The notes beneath the pieces were generated by a model. That model was given only the letters and a program-made list of their open reading frames with translations, had not been told where the DNA came from and did no database searches. Below, piece by piece: positions 17,776 to 26,023 of a DNA stretch of 64,000 bases (its first letter is position 1; each line of letters opens with the position of its first letter). The translations under genes were made by a program, and so were the position numbers. Origin of the DNA: UBA5336 sp964492485 (GTDB lineage Bacteria; Pseudomonadota; Alphaproteobacteria; Caulobacterales; Hyphomonadaceae); assembly GCA_964492485.1 (NCBI GenBank), contig CAZBKM010000009.1, positions 1 to 64,000 on the forward strand, read 5' to 3'.

Positions 17776-18579
17776 GTCGGTGCGCCGGAAGCGGCGGCCT
17801 TGTTTGCGTACCATCGCTCGCCCGATCGGTTCCGGGATCAGACGCGCCAGGCTCGCCAGGCCCTTGTTCACCGCACCTGGGACGGTCACGGGTTGGCCGC
17901 GCTCCACCGCCTCGAGACCAGCCTCCACGACGGGGGCCGCGTCCATCCAGAGCCAAGTCGGCATGGTCTCTGTCTGGGCCCGTGTGCCGTTGACGTCATG
18001 GAACTCCGAATAGGTGAAGCCTGGACACAGCGCGGTGACGTGGATGTCGTGTCCGGCTGCTGCGGCTTCGGCATGTACGCTTTCGCTGACCTTGATGAGG
18101 GCCGCCTTCACCGCTCCATACAGGGTGTGTCCGGTCGAGCCCGGTGCGTAGCCTGCCAGGGAGGCCACGTTGATGATCCGGCCGAACCCGCGCTCCGCCA
18201 TGCCCGGGAGGGCCTTGTGCATGAGTTCGCAAGGCGCCGTCAGCATGAGTTGCAGGAATGCGGCCTGATCCGCCCAACTCGTGTTGAAGAACGTGCCAGG
18301 CAGGCCGTAGCCGGCATTGTTCACCAGCGCATCCACGTGGCGGCCTGTTTCGCCGATTGCCGAAAGGAGGGCATCGGCCGCGCCGGGCGCCGCCAGGTCC
18401 TGGGACAGCACCAGGGCCTTGACCCCGTGGGCACCCTCCACGTCGCGGGCGAGCGCGGCCAGGCGGTCGCTCCGCCGGGCGGTCAGGGCGACGTCCCAGC
18501 CACGCGCGGCGTACTGGCGGGCGAATTCCGCACCGATGCCTGCAGAGGCACCGGTGATCAGGGCGAGGCGTCGGGTCAT
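17773..18579 (-). CDS. Short-chain dehydrogenase/reductase
   Basis: 268-residue classical SDR: NAD(P)-binding 'TGASAGIGAEFA', 'NNAGYG', catalytic 'VASLAGYAPGS' serine and 'YGAVKAAL' (YxxxK). An arginine-containing 'ALTARRSDRL' after strand 2 suggests NADP(H). Substrate unknown. The C-terminus is very basic (KQGRRFRR) and ends at a TAG that belongs to the B module of repeat copy 3, so the natural end of the protein may have been altered by the repeat. ATG at 18579 is the family-type start; it follows the cyclase gene by 29 bases on the same strand. Confidence 0.88.
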   Translation of the reverse strand: MTRRLALITGASAGIGAEFARQYAARGWDVALTARRSDRLAALARDVEGAHGVKALVLSQDLAAPGAADALLSAIGETGRHVDALVNNAGYGLPGTFFNTSWADQAAFLQLMLTAPCELMHKALPGMAERGFGRIINVASLAGYAPGSTGHTLYGAVKAALIKVSESVHAEAAAAGHDIHVTALCPGFTYSEFHDVNGTRAQTETMPTWLWMDAAPVVEAGLEAVERGQPVTVPGAVNKGLASLARLIPEPIGRAMVRKQGRRFRRTD

Positions 18580-18608
18580 ATGCGGCTCTCTGCGGCGGAC
18601 CGGTGCGG

Positions 18609-19601
18609 TCAGCGGATCGCGACCGGGTTTACGATCGCCTGGACTGTGCCCTCCAGTCGGGGGACGCCCAGGGTGAAGAAGAAGGCGCCGTCGCCATCCC
18701 CGGCCAGAGGGGCGGTCACCATGTTTTCCAGAATGTAGACCCCGTGGCGCGCGAGCAGGGTCTGGTGCACGGCGAAGGGTCGGGCCGGGTTCTCGAACGG
18801 AATGACCTCCAGCGCCCATGTGTCGGCCCCGACGGCCACCACCCCCGACTCGGCCAGATATGCCGCACCCTCGACCCCGAGGCCCGGAGCAGCCTGGCTG
18901 AGCTCGGCACCGTCTTCCGCCGCAGCCATGGTGCCCGTGTGGAACAGCACCACGTCGCCCGGTTCGAGCCGGACGCCGGCTGCCTCCAGGGCTGCGTCGA
19001 TCTCGGCGCGGTTGAATGCGGTGCCCGGCGGCACCGGATCGGCGCCCGCCACCTTGGTCATGTCCAGGAGCAATCCGCGGGTGGCAACCGGGGGCAGATC
19101 GGAGGTGGAGAACTGTGTCAGCCCGGCAGGCTGCACGAAGTCGGCGGCATGCACGCCGTTATAATAGCTGTGGTCGATGCCCATATGCCCGAGTCCGTCG
19201 ATCTGGCTACCTATGCCGACCCAGGTGCGCACGATGTCGTCGTTTCCGGTGGCCCGGTTCTCGCCCAGCGGCGTGCCGGTACCGTCTGAGAGCTGCAGCA
19301 CGGTCACGTCATAGCTGCGCGGCCCGTAGGCCGGCGTGTCGCGCCCCGTCACCATGCCCAGCGCGAAGGTCTGTCCGGTCTTGACCAGCCGTGCCGCCGC
19401 GGCGGTCTTCTCCGGGCTCAGCCGGTTCATGGCCCCAAGCCTGTCCTCCTGACCAAAGGGCGCATGGAAAGTATCCTGCGGGGGCGACGGCGCGGCTTCC
19501 GGCACGGACTGGCCCGTTCCGGCGGCCGTCTGCTGGGCCAGGGCTGGCGCGCAGAGGCAAAGGCTGACGGCCAGGAGGCCGGCGATGCGGGTCGTTGTCA
19601 T
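18609..19601 (-). CDS. Secreted cyclase-family (kynurenine formamidase-like) hydrolase
   Basis: 330 residues with a clear signal peptide (LLAVSLCLCAPALAQ) so probably periplasmic. ATG at 19601 follows GGGAGGA. The cyclase-family fold is recognised from 'GSQIDGLGHMGIDHSYYNG' and 'LEPGDVVLFHTG'. The classic metal motif is HxGTHxDxPxH; here the first histidine and threonine positions are not conserved (IGSQIDGLGH), as in a subgroup of the family of unknown substrate. Same strand as accA and the SDR, probably one transcription unit. Confidence 0.8.
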   Translation of the reverse strand: MTTTRIAGLLAVSLCLCAPALAQQTAAGTGQSVPEAAPSPPQDTFHAPFGQEDRLGAMNRLSPEKTAAAARLVKTGQTFALGMVTGRDTPAYGPRSYDVTVLQLSDGTGTPLGENRATGNDDIVRTWVGIGSQIDGLGHMGIDHSYYNGVHAADFVQPAGLTQFSTSDLPPVATRGLLLDMTKVAGADPVPPGTAFNRAEIDAALEAAGVRLEPGDVVLFHTGTMAAAEDGAELSQAAPGLGVEGAAYLAESGVVAVGADTWALEVIPFENPARPFAVHQTLLARHGVYILENMVTAPLAGDGDGAFFFTLGVPRLEGTVQAIVNPVAIR

Positions 19602-19658
19602 GTCTCTTGTCCTCCCGGTTATCGTTTGCCGGGAGCCTTGCGGCAAACCGCCCCGCGA

Positions 19659-20621
19659 TCAAGCCGCGCTGTCCCGCCCAATCGCATAGAATCGTTCGCG
19701 GCGCTGCCTGCGCAGGGCTTGAGCTGTCAGGCCCTCCATGGCTTTGAGGGTCTTGTCCAGGGCCTTGCCGACGGCCTGCATGGCCTGAGCCGGCTCGCGA
19801 TGGGCGCCACCCACAGGCTCTCTCACGATTTCGTCGATGATGCCCAGGCGTTTCAGATCCTTCGACGTGATCTGCATTGCCTCGGCCGCATCGCGGGCCT
19901 TTGCACTGTCGCGGTAGAGGATCGACGCACAGCCCTCCGGCGAGATCACCGAATAGATGGCATGCTCCAGCATCAGGACCCGGTTTGCCGCGGCGATCGC
20001 GATGGCGCCTCCGGATCCGCCTTCCCCGATGATCGTGGAGACGATGGGGACGCCGAGCGTCAGGCAGCGCTCTGTCGACCGGGCAATCGCCTCGGCCTGT
20101 CCGCGCTCCTCGCCCGCCTTGCCGGGATAGGCTCCGGCGGTGTCGACAAAGGTGACGACCGGCAGGCCGAACCGCTCGGCAAGATCCATGAGCCGGACGG
20201 CCTTCCGGTAGCCTTCCGGATGGGCCATGCCGAAATTGTGCCGGATCCGGCTCTCTGTCGTACGGCCCTTCTCGTGACCGATGACAACCACCGAACGCCC
20301 CTTGAATCGGGCCAGCCCACCGATCACGGCCTGGTCGTTGCCATAGACGCGATCGCCGGCAAGCTCCTCGAAATCCTCCATCAGGGCCTCGATGTAGTCG
20401 AGCACATGCGGGCGATTCGGATGGCGCGCGACCTGGGTCTTCCGCCAGGCGCTGAGATCCTTGTACAGGTCCTGAAGCTGGCGCGCGGCCTTGTCCTTCA
20501 GGCGCGAGAGTTCGTCGGAGATCGGCGGGGCGTCGTCGGATCGCGACACCGTTTCCAGCTCCGCAATCTTCGCTTCGAGCTCCGCCAGCGGCTTTTCGAA
20601 ATCGAGATAGGTTATCGCCAT
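19659..20621 (-). CDS. accA: Acetyl-CoA carboxylase carboxyltransferase subunit alpha
   Basis: 320-residue cytosolic protein that with AccD transfers CO2 from carboxybiotin to acetyl-CoA, starting fatty-acid synthesis. Signatures: coiled N-terminus 'FEKPLAELEAKIAELE', 'HPNRPHVLDYIEAL', 'RIRHNFGMAHPEGYRKA', 'FVDTAGAYPGKAGEERGQ' and 'IGEGGSGGAIAI', all standard AccA. Length and start are normal. The downstream cyclase and SDR genes are not known partners; accD and accBC are not in the window. Confidence 0.97.
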   Translation of the reverse strand: MAITYLDFEKPLAELEAKIAELETVSRSDDAPPISDELSRLKDKAARQLQDLYKDLSAWRKTQVARHPNRPHVLDYIEALMEDFEELAGDRVYGNDQAVIGGLARFKGRSVVVIGHEKGRTTESRIRHNFGMAHPEGYRKAVRLMDLAERFGLPVVTFVDTAGAYPGKAGEERGQAEAIARSTERCLTLGVPIVSTIIGEGGSGGAIAIAAANRVLMLEHAIYSVISPEGCASILYRDSAKARDAAEAMQITSKDLKRLGIIDEIVREPVGGAHREPAQAMQAVGKALDKTLKAMEGLTAQALRRQRRERFYAIGRDSAA

Positions 20622-20690
20622 GGCGCCTTCGTAGCGTGCGCCGCGACGCGCGGGAAGAGGGGACCGCGCGGCGTTCGCGCCGCCGGGCTG

Positions 20691-21116
20691 TCAGCGGCTG
20701 TCTTTCATCTGCTCGAGCATGGCCTTCATGGCGCCGTGAACCGTCTGGATCGCCTTCAGGGGCCGGACCATGACCTTGAATTCCACGATCCGGCCGTCCG
20801 TGTCCCACTGGATCATGTCGATGCCATTGACGAAGACGCCGTCCATTTCCGTCTCGAATTCCAGGACGGCGCGGTCACCGCAATCGAATATGCGTGTGTA
20901 GCGGAAGCTGTCATTCCCGAGCGTCTCACCGGCGGCGTCCAGATAGGCGAGAGTCAGGTCTCGTCCGCGCTGGGGTGTGTGGACGATGGGGCTCAGGAAC
21001 ACGCAGTCCGGGTGCAGTTGTGCCGCCAGGCCTGCATGGGAATGGTCGCCGTGCATCCAGTCCATCCAGGCCTGGAGGTTGGGGGAATACGTCCCGTGTA
21101 TCGGTGTCTTGGTCAT
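20691..21116 (-). CDS. NTF2-like (SnoaL-type) protein
   Basis: 141 residues with an NTF2/SnoaL cone fold: 'LAAQLHPDCVFLSPIVHTPQRG' followed by 'FDCGDRAVLEFETEMDGVFVNGIDMIQWDTDGRIVEFKVMVRP', the usual closing strands. Such proteins bind or isomerise small hydrophobic molecules or act as limonene-epoxide-hydrolase-like enzymes; no catalytic residues are certain here. It lies 70 bases upstream of accA on the same strand. Probably cytosolic, no signal peptide. Confidence 0.8.
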   Translation of the reverse strand: MTKTPIHGTYSPNLQAWMDWMHGDHSHAGLAAQLHPDCVFLSPIVHTPQRGRDLTLAYLDAAGETLGNDSFRYTRIFDCGDRAVLEFETEMDGVFVNGIDMIQWDTDGRIVEFKVMVRPLKAIQTVHGAMKAMLEQMKDSR

Positions 21117-21243
21117 GTCCGGCGCCTCCCGCAGTCATTTCTGCCGGATCATGGCGCCGGCCTGCAGCCGTGTCGAGCGAGGGCGCGACGGGAAAGCCGG
21201 CACGGGCCGGCCTTCGTATGCGCGCAACGTCGTGCGGCGCGGA

Positions 21244-21774
21244 TCAGGTTTCTGCCTCGTCGGCGGCTCCGGCCGGCTTGGCCTGGAAGCAGAAGCCCAT
21301 GGGATAGGTGACGTTGCGGGCTGGTACGGCCTCGCCGTTCACCTGCCTTGGCTGGAAGCGCACGGCCCTCATCGCGGACTCCGCCGCTTCGACGAAGGCG
21401 GGGTTCGAGCACGCGGCCATGACATTCCGCGCCTCTCCACCGGCGGTCACGTCGAGCAGGACCTGGCAGACGCCTTCGAGACTTTGTGCGCGCGCGGCCT
21501 CGGGATAGCTGGGCTGTGGACGGGCCAACAGCTCGGCGGGTTGCACGTCGGCCTCGCCCCCCACCAGCTCGCTGTCCTGCGATCCGGCGGCTTGCACGCG
21601 CTCGGCCCAGCCCTCGGGGTAGGCGATCTCGGCGGGTTCGGCACCGGCATGGTTGCACTGGGCGATCTTCTGGACCGGCGGCGGGGCGGTCTCGGCGGTG
21701 TCGGTCTCGGTCTCGGGCGCGGTGGCACACCCCGCCAGGCCCAGGCCCAGCGCGGACAGGATGAGCGTTCGCAT
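21244..21774 (-). CDS. Lipoprotein with TonB C-terminal domain
   Basis: 176 residues. The N-terminus MRTLILSALGLGLAGC is a lipoprotein signal (lipobox LAGC), followed by a Thr/Glu/Pro linker. The second half, 'PQPSYPEAARAQSLEGVCQVLL' through 'AMRAVRFQPRQVNGEAVP', is a TonB C-terminal domain. TonB proper is inner-membrane anchored by a helix; here a lipid anchor replaces it. Two cysteines in the domain (VCQVLL and AACSNP) could form a disulfide. No ExbB/ExbD genes are near. Role unknown, perhaps an outer-membrane or periplasmic TonB-domain adaptor. Confidence 0.83.
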   Translation of the reverse strand: MRTLILSALGLGLAGCATAPETETDTAETAPPPVQKIAQCNHAGAEPAEIAYPEGWAERVQAAGSQDSELVGGEADVQPAELLARPQPSYPEAARAQSLEGVCQVLLDVTAGGEARNVMAACSNPAFVEAAESAMRAVRFQPRQVNGEAVPARNVTYPMGFCFQAKPAGAADEAET

Positions 21775-21858
21775 TCAGCGCTCCCAGGGTTCGTGTGAGT
21801 GTCTGCAAAACGTGTCACGCGTCGCAGGCCGCAGCAAGGTGTGGCGGATCGGGGGTAC

Positions 21859-22914
21859 CTACAGACCATAGGCCTCCGCCAGATCGGGGTCCCTGGCGGC
21901 CACCTGTTCGGCCAGGTCCACGATCACCCGCGCCTGTTTCCATGTGGCATCGTCCTGCATCTTGCCGTCGAGCATCGCCACGCCCTTGCCGTCGGGGATC
22001 GCGTCCAGGATCCGCCGGGCCTGGCGGACGTCCTGCGGATCGGGGCTGAAGACGCGTTTGGCGATGGCTATCTGATCGGGGTGAAGGCTCCAGGCGCCGG
22101 CACAGCCCAGCAGGAACGCGTTCCGGAACTGCTGCTCGCAGGCGGCCGGATCGGCGATGTCGCCAAACGGGCCATAGAACGCCTTGATGCCCGCCAGGCC
22201 ACAGGCGTCCACCATCCGCGCCAGGGTGTAGTGCCAGGGATCCTGCTGGGCGCTCTCGCGCGACGTCCCGCCGGCGCCCGGGTCGGCAAGCGTCCGGTAG
22301 GCGGGATGGCCGCCGCCCACCCGCGTCGTCTTCATGCCGCGGCTTGCGGCGAGATCGGCCGGACCGAGCGAGATGCCCTGCATTCGCGGACTGGCCAGCG
22401 CGATCTCCTCCACGCGGGCGACGCCTTCGGCGGTCTCCAGGATGGCGTGCAGCAGGATGGGGCGGGTGAGACCGGCGCGCGCTTCGAGCTGGGCCAACAG
22501 ACGGTCCGCATAGTGCACGTCCCAGGCGCCCTCCACCTTCGGCAGCATGATCACGTCCAGACGGTCGCCCGCCTCGGCGACGAGTGTGGTGAGGTCGTCC
22601 AGACACCAGGGCGAGTCGAGGCTGTTCACCCGGCACCAGAACCCCGTGTCGCGGGCCTGCCAGTCCACGGCGCGCGCCATCTCCACCGCACCGGCGCGGG
22701 CCGCATCCTTGGCGTCAGCGGGGATCGCGTCTTCGAGATTGGCCAGGACGACGTCGACCGTGGCGGCCATGTCTGGAACCTTGGCGCGGACCTTGTCCAG
22801 GTGTGGCGGCACGAAGTGGATCATGCGCTCGAGACGCACAGGAAGGTCGCGCATCGGGGCCGGTGCGCCATTGGCGAGCGGCTTGAAGAAGGCGCGGGGC
22901 GTTTTCTGGCTCAT
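21859..22914 (-). CDS. mcl: Malyl-CoA/beta-methylmalyl-CoA lyase, long (Chloroflexus-like) type
   Basis: 351-residue CitE/HpcH-type TIM-barrel enzyme that cleaves or forms malyl-CoA-type thioesters with glyoxylate. Metal and CoA motifs: 'NLEDAIPADAKDAAR', 'VIMLPKVEG', 'LLHAILETAEGV', 'GPADLAASRGMKTTRVGGGH' and 'AFYGPFGDIADPAACEQQF'. From memory of the family, length and these segments resemble the 348-residue lyase of Chloroflexus more than the ~318-residue Mcl1 of Rhodobacter; this needs an alignment. The N-terminus 'RAFFKPLANGAPAPMRDLP' also fits that form. Possible roles: glyoxylate assimilation, citramalyl-CoA or methylmalyl-CoA cleavage. Confidence 0.86.
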   Translation of the reverse strand: MSQKTPRAFFKPLANGAPAPMRDLPVRLERMIHFVPPHLDKVRAKVPDMAATVDVVLANLEDAIPADAKDAARAGAVEMARAVDWQARDTGFWCRVNSLDSPWCLDDLTTLVAEAGDRLDVIMLPKVEGAWDVHYADRLLAQLEARAGLTRPILLHAILETAEGVARVEEIALASPRMQGISLGPADLAASRGMKTTRVGGGHPAYRTLADPGAGGTSRESAQQDPWHYTLARMVDACGLAGIKAFYGPFGDIADPAACEQQFRNAFLLGCAGAWSLHPDQIAIAKRVFSPDPQDVRQARRILDAIPDGKGVAMLDGKMQDDATWKQARVIVDLAEQVAARDPDLAEAYGL

Positions 22915-23111
22915 GGCGTCGGTGTCCTTCCGCTTGCGGCGCCATCGTCCATGGCGTTCAGGCGATCGGAACGCTACGGGCCGGCGGGGACAGCGTCAAA
23001 CGGCTTGTGAGAGCGCAAGTCAGTTTCATTTAGTGCGCTGTTTTGAATGTGGATTTTGACTTTTGGCCGAGTCGGCGTCATGGTCGCGCGCGGCGAACGA
23101 GGAGAGACGGA

Positions 23112-24074
23112 ATGGCCAGCGGCCACACCGACAGCCATTTGCCCGGCGGCCTGGCGCCGAAGGCGGCGGCGCGGATCACGCGGCGCGTGGCGATGCTGTC
23201 GGTATCGACGGCCCTGGTCCTGATGGCGCTGAAGTTCTGGGCCTGGCTGCAGTCGGGCTCCGTGGCCATGCTGTCCTCGTTTGCCGATAGCGGGCTGGAC
23301 GGCATCGCGTCGCTGTTCACGCTGATCGCGGTCACCTATGCCGCCAAGCCGCCGGACGAGGAGCACCGCTATGGCCATGGCAAGGCCGAAGCCTTTGCCG
23401 CGCTGATGCAGGCGCTCCTGGTCGGGGTCTCCGCCACGCTGATCGCCCTGGAGGCGGTCGAGCGGTTCCGGTCTCCACAGCCGCTGGAGGCCACGGGCCT
23501 GGCGCTGCTCGTGATGGCGGTGTCGATCGGGCTGACCCTGGCGCTGATCGCGGCGCAGACCCTGGCGGTACGCCGGACCGGTTCGGTGGCCACCCATGGC
23601 GACCGCGCGCATTACAGCGCGGACCTGGCCGCCAACGCCGCCGTGATCGGTGGGATCGGAGGCGCCGCGCTGACCGGCCAGACCTGGATCGACCCGGCCG
23701 TCGGCCTTGCCTTGGCGCTGTGGCTTGCCTGGAGCGCAGTGGATGTCGCGCGGGGCGGGTGGGATCAGCTTCTCGACCGGGAATTGCCCGATGCCGCCCG
23801 GGAGCGGATCCGGCAGCTTGCGCTGGCACCGGGCGGACTGATCGACATACACCAGCTCAGGACGCGCGCATCCGGACCCTATGTCCATATCCAGTTTCAC
23901 GCCGATCTGCCGCCCGGCCTGTCCCTGATCGAGGCTCACCACCTGATGGTCGCGGCGGAATCGTCGATCCTGACCGAATTCCCGGCCGCCGATGTGATCA
24001 TCCACCCCGATCCGCGCGGCCATGCCGAGGCGCACGGTTCACCGACCTTTCGCGAGGACAGGGCGGCGGAATGA
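23112..24074 (+). CDS. Cation diffusion facilitator family metal efflux protein
   Basis: 320 residues, inner membrane, with six hydrophobic segments and a cytosolic C-terminal domain. Metal-site residues are visible in TM2 (SSFADSGLDG) and TM5 ('HYSADLAANAAVIGG'), with 'HRYGHGKAEAFAAL' after TM2. The ATG at 23112 follows a GGAGAGA site; a TTG-started extension to 23043 is not supported. The family exports Zn, Fe, Co or Mn in exchange for protons; DxxxD in TM2 and HxxxD in TM5 fit FieF-like members, so Zn/Fe is likeliest. Not visibly linked to a metal regulator. Confidence 0.92.
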   Translation: MASGHTDSHLPGGLAPKAAARITRRVAMLSVSTALVLMALKFWAWLQSGSVAMLSSFADSGLDGIASLFTLIAVTYAAKPPDEEHRYGHGKAEAFAALMQALLVGVSATLIALEAVERFRSPQPLEATGLALLVMAVSIGLTLALIAAQTLAVRRTGSVATHGDRAHYSADLAANAAVIGGIGGAALTGQTWIDPAVGLALALWLAWSAVDVARGGWDQLLDRELPDAARERIRQLALAPGGLIDIHQLRTRASGPYVHIQFHADLPPGLSLIEAHHLMVAAESSILTEFPAADVIIHPDPRGHAEAHGSPTFREDRAAE

Positions 24075-24182
24075 CCGGCCTTCGTCCCGGCAGGCGACGT
24101 CCCTGTAAGGGCCTGGCAACCGAATCGCGACGAAACTGAGAGGTGGCTTGGGCGCGTCGGCGAAAAGGTCTAGAAGCAAGGC

Positions 24183-24857
24183 ATGAAACGGCTCTATCAC
24201 TGGCCGCTTGACCCGGCCGCCCGTGCGGTGCGGCTGGTGCTTGCCGAGAAGCAGGAAAGCGCCCTGCTGGTCGAGTCGGCGCCCTGGTCTGTACATCCCG
24301 ACCTGCATCGCCTGGCGCCGGGAGCCGGCACGCCGACTTTCGTCGATCATGTGTCGGAAGGGCGCGTCGTCCTGATCGGTCTTCACGCCGCGCTGGAGCA
24401 TCTCGAGGAAGCCTACCCGACCCCACGTCTCCTGCCGATCGGACGCCAGGACCGGGCCGAGGCGCGGCGTCTCTGGGACTGGTGCGTGCTGGAATTTTCC
24501 GTTGTGAACGAGGCGCTTCTGGCCGAGCGCGTCACCCAGTGGGTCCGACGCGACCGGCAGCCGGACAGCGCGGCCCTGCGCAAGGGCGCCCACGCCCTGC
24601 GCGGCAGGCTGACCTTTCTCAACGCCCTGGCCGAAGCGCGCACCTTCATCGCCGGGCGGGCCTTCACGCTGGCGGACCTCGTGATCGCCGCCCAACTGTC
24701 CTGCCTCGACTATTTCGGAGACATCGACTGGTCGACGAGCCCGGATCTGAAATCCTGGTATGGGCGCATGAAGTCGCGGCCCGGCTTCCGGCCTCTCCTG
24801 CAGGACCGGATCGAGGGCGTGCGGCCGGTCAAGCACTATGCAGATCTGGAGTTCTGA
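24183..24857 (+). CDS. fzlA: GST-fold cell-division protein of the FzlA family
   Basis: 224 residues with a glutathione S-transferase fold but no need for glutathione. The ending 'SRPGFRPLLQDRIEGVRPVKHYADLEF' (read as segments) matches the conserved C-terminal tail of FzlA, the FtsZ-binding division factor of Alphaproteobacteria; upstream 'TLADLVIAAQLSCLDYFGDI' and 'LYHWPLDPAARAVRLVLAEK' also fit. FzlA binds FtsZ filaments at the septum. The queG gene follows after 5 bases on the same strand, an arrangement seen in other members of the class. Confidence for the family is good, for function by homology. Confidence 0.85.
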   Translation: MKRLYHWPLDPAARAVRLVLAEKQESALLVESAPWSVHPDLHRLAPGAGTPTFVDHVSEGRVVLIGLHAALEHLEEAYPTPRLLPIGRQDRAEARRLWDWCVLEFSVVNEALLAERVTQWVRRDRQPDSAALRKGAHALRGRLTFLNALAEARTFIAGRAFTLADLVIAAQLSCLDYFGDIDWSTSPDLKSWYGRMKSRPGFRPLLQDRIEGVRPVKHYADLEF

Positions 24858-24862
24858 GACGC

Positions 24863-26023
24863 GTGTCCCTCGACGCACCGGAGCGGTTCCTGAAAGACGA
24901 GGCCCGGCGGCTCGGCTTCGACAGTTGCCGGATCGCGCGCGCCGATGAGCCCTGGCCGGCCGGGGCCCGGCTGGCGGCGTTTCTCGACGCGGGCCGGCAT
25001 GGGTCCATGGACTGGATGGAGACGACCCGCGCGCGACGCCAGGCGCCGACGGCCATGTGGCCTGACGCGCGCAGCGCCGTGGTGGTGGCCATGAATTATG
25101 GTCCGGACCATGACCCGATGGAGACGCTCGCCCATCGCCGTCATGGCAACATCAGCGTTTACGCGCGCGGCGCCGATTACCATGACGTGTTGAAGAAACG
25201 CCTGAAACGCCTGGCGCGCGCTTTCGCCGAGGCGCACGGTGACGAGGTGAAGGTCTTCGTCGATACCGCGCCGCTCATGGAGAAGCCGCTCGCGGCACGG
25301 GCCGGGACAGGCTGGCAGGGAAAGCACACGAATCTGCTGTCGCGCGACCACGGGAACTGGCTGTTCCTTGGGGTGATGCTGACATCGGCCAGGCTCGCGC
25401 CCGACGCGCCGGGCCAGGATCATTGCGGCGCGTGCCGCGCCTGCCTCGACATCTGCCCGACCCAGGCGTTCCCGGCCCCCTATCAGCTCGATGCGCGCCG
25501 CTGCATTTCCTACCTCACGATCGAGCACAAGGGACCGATTCCCCGGCCACTCCGTGCCGCGATGGGCAACCGGATCTATGGCTGCGACGACTGCCTTGCG
25601 ATCTGCCCTTGGAACAAGTTCGCCCGCACCGCCCGAGAGACCGCCTTCCATGCCCGCGCAGAACTCACCTTGCCGCCGCTTGATGGCCTGGCGGCACTTG
25701 ACGATCCGGCATTCCGGGAGGTGTTCGCCGGCTCACCGGTAAAGCGGATCGGCCGCGACCGGTTCGTGCGCAATGTGTGTATCGCCATCGGAAATTCCGG
25801 CGATCCTGATCTCGTCGGGGCGCTGGTCGAGCGGCTCGACGATGATGCGCCCCTGGCGCGTGGCGCGGCCGTCTGGGCTCTGGCACGCCTTGATCCCGCC
25901 CGATTTCATGCGGAAAGAGCCCGGCGCGAAACAGAGGAGCCCGATGGTACGGTCCAGGAGGAATGGCGCACTGCGGCGGCGGATGCGCCGATGGCGGCGC
26001 CGACGGTCAAGCCGGGCCGGTAG
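24863..26023 (+). CDS. queG: Epoxyqueuosine reductase
   Basis: 386 residues; the last step in queuosine modification of tRNA, reducing epoxyqueuosine with cobalamin and two 4Fe-4S clusters. Both cluster motifs are visible: 'CGACRACLDICPTQAF' at about residue 195 and 'CDDCLAICPWN' at about residue 242. A HEAT-like C-terminus follows ('ALVERLDDDAPLARGAAVWAL'). I start at GTG 24863, five bases after fzlA, giving 'VSLDAPERFLKDEARRLGF'; an earlier start would lie inside fzlA. Its last 80 bases overlap the mtgA gene in another frame. Confidence 0.94.
   Translation: MSLDAPERFLKDEARRLGFDSCRIARADEPWPAGARLAAFLDAGRHGSMDWMETTRARRQAPTAMWPDARSAVVVAMNYGPDHDPMETLAHRRHGNISVYARGADYHDVLKKRLKRLARAFAEAHGDEVKVFVDTAPLMEKPLAARAGTGWQGKHTNLLSRDHGNWLFLGVMLTSARLAPDAPGQDHCGACRACLDICPTQAFPAPYQLDARRCISYLTIEHKGPIPRPLRAAMGNRIYGCDDCLAICPWNKFARTARETAFHARAELTLPPLDGLAALDDPAFREVFAGSPVKRIGRDRFVRNVCIAIGNSGDPDLVGALVERLDDDAPLARGAAVWALARLDPARFHAERARRETEEPDGTVQEEWRTAAADAPMAAPTVKPGR

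Noticed and set aside
19464..21311. 615-residue plus-strand ORF
   Set aside because: Lies opposite accA, the cyclase and the NTF2-like gene, which are all recognisable; composition is that of a shadow frame.
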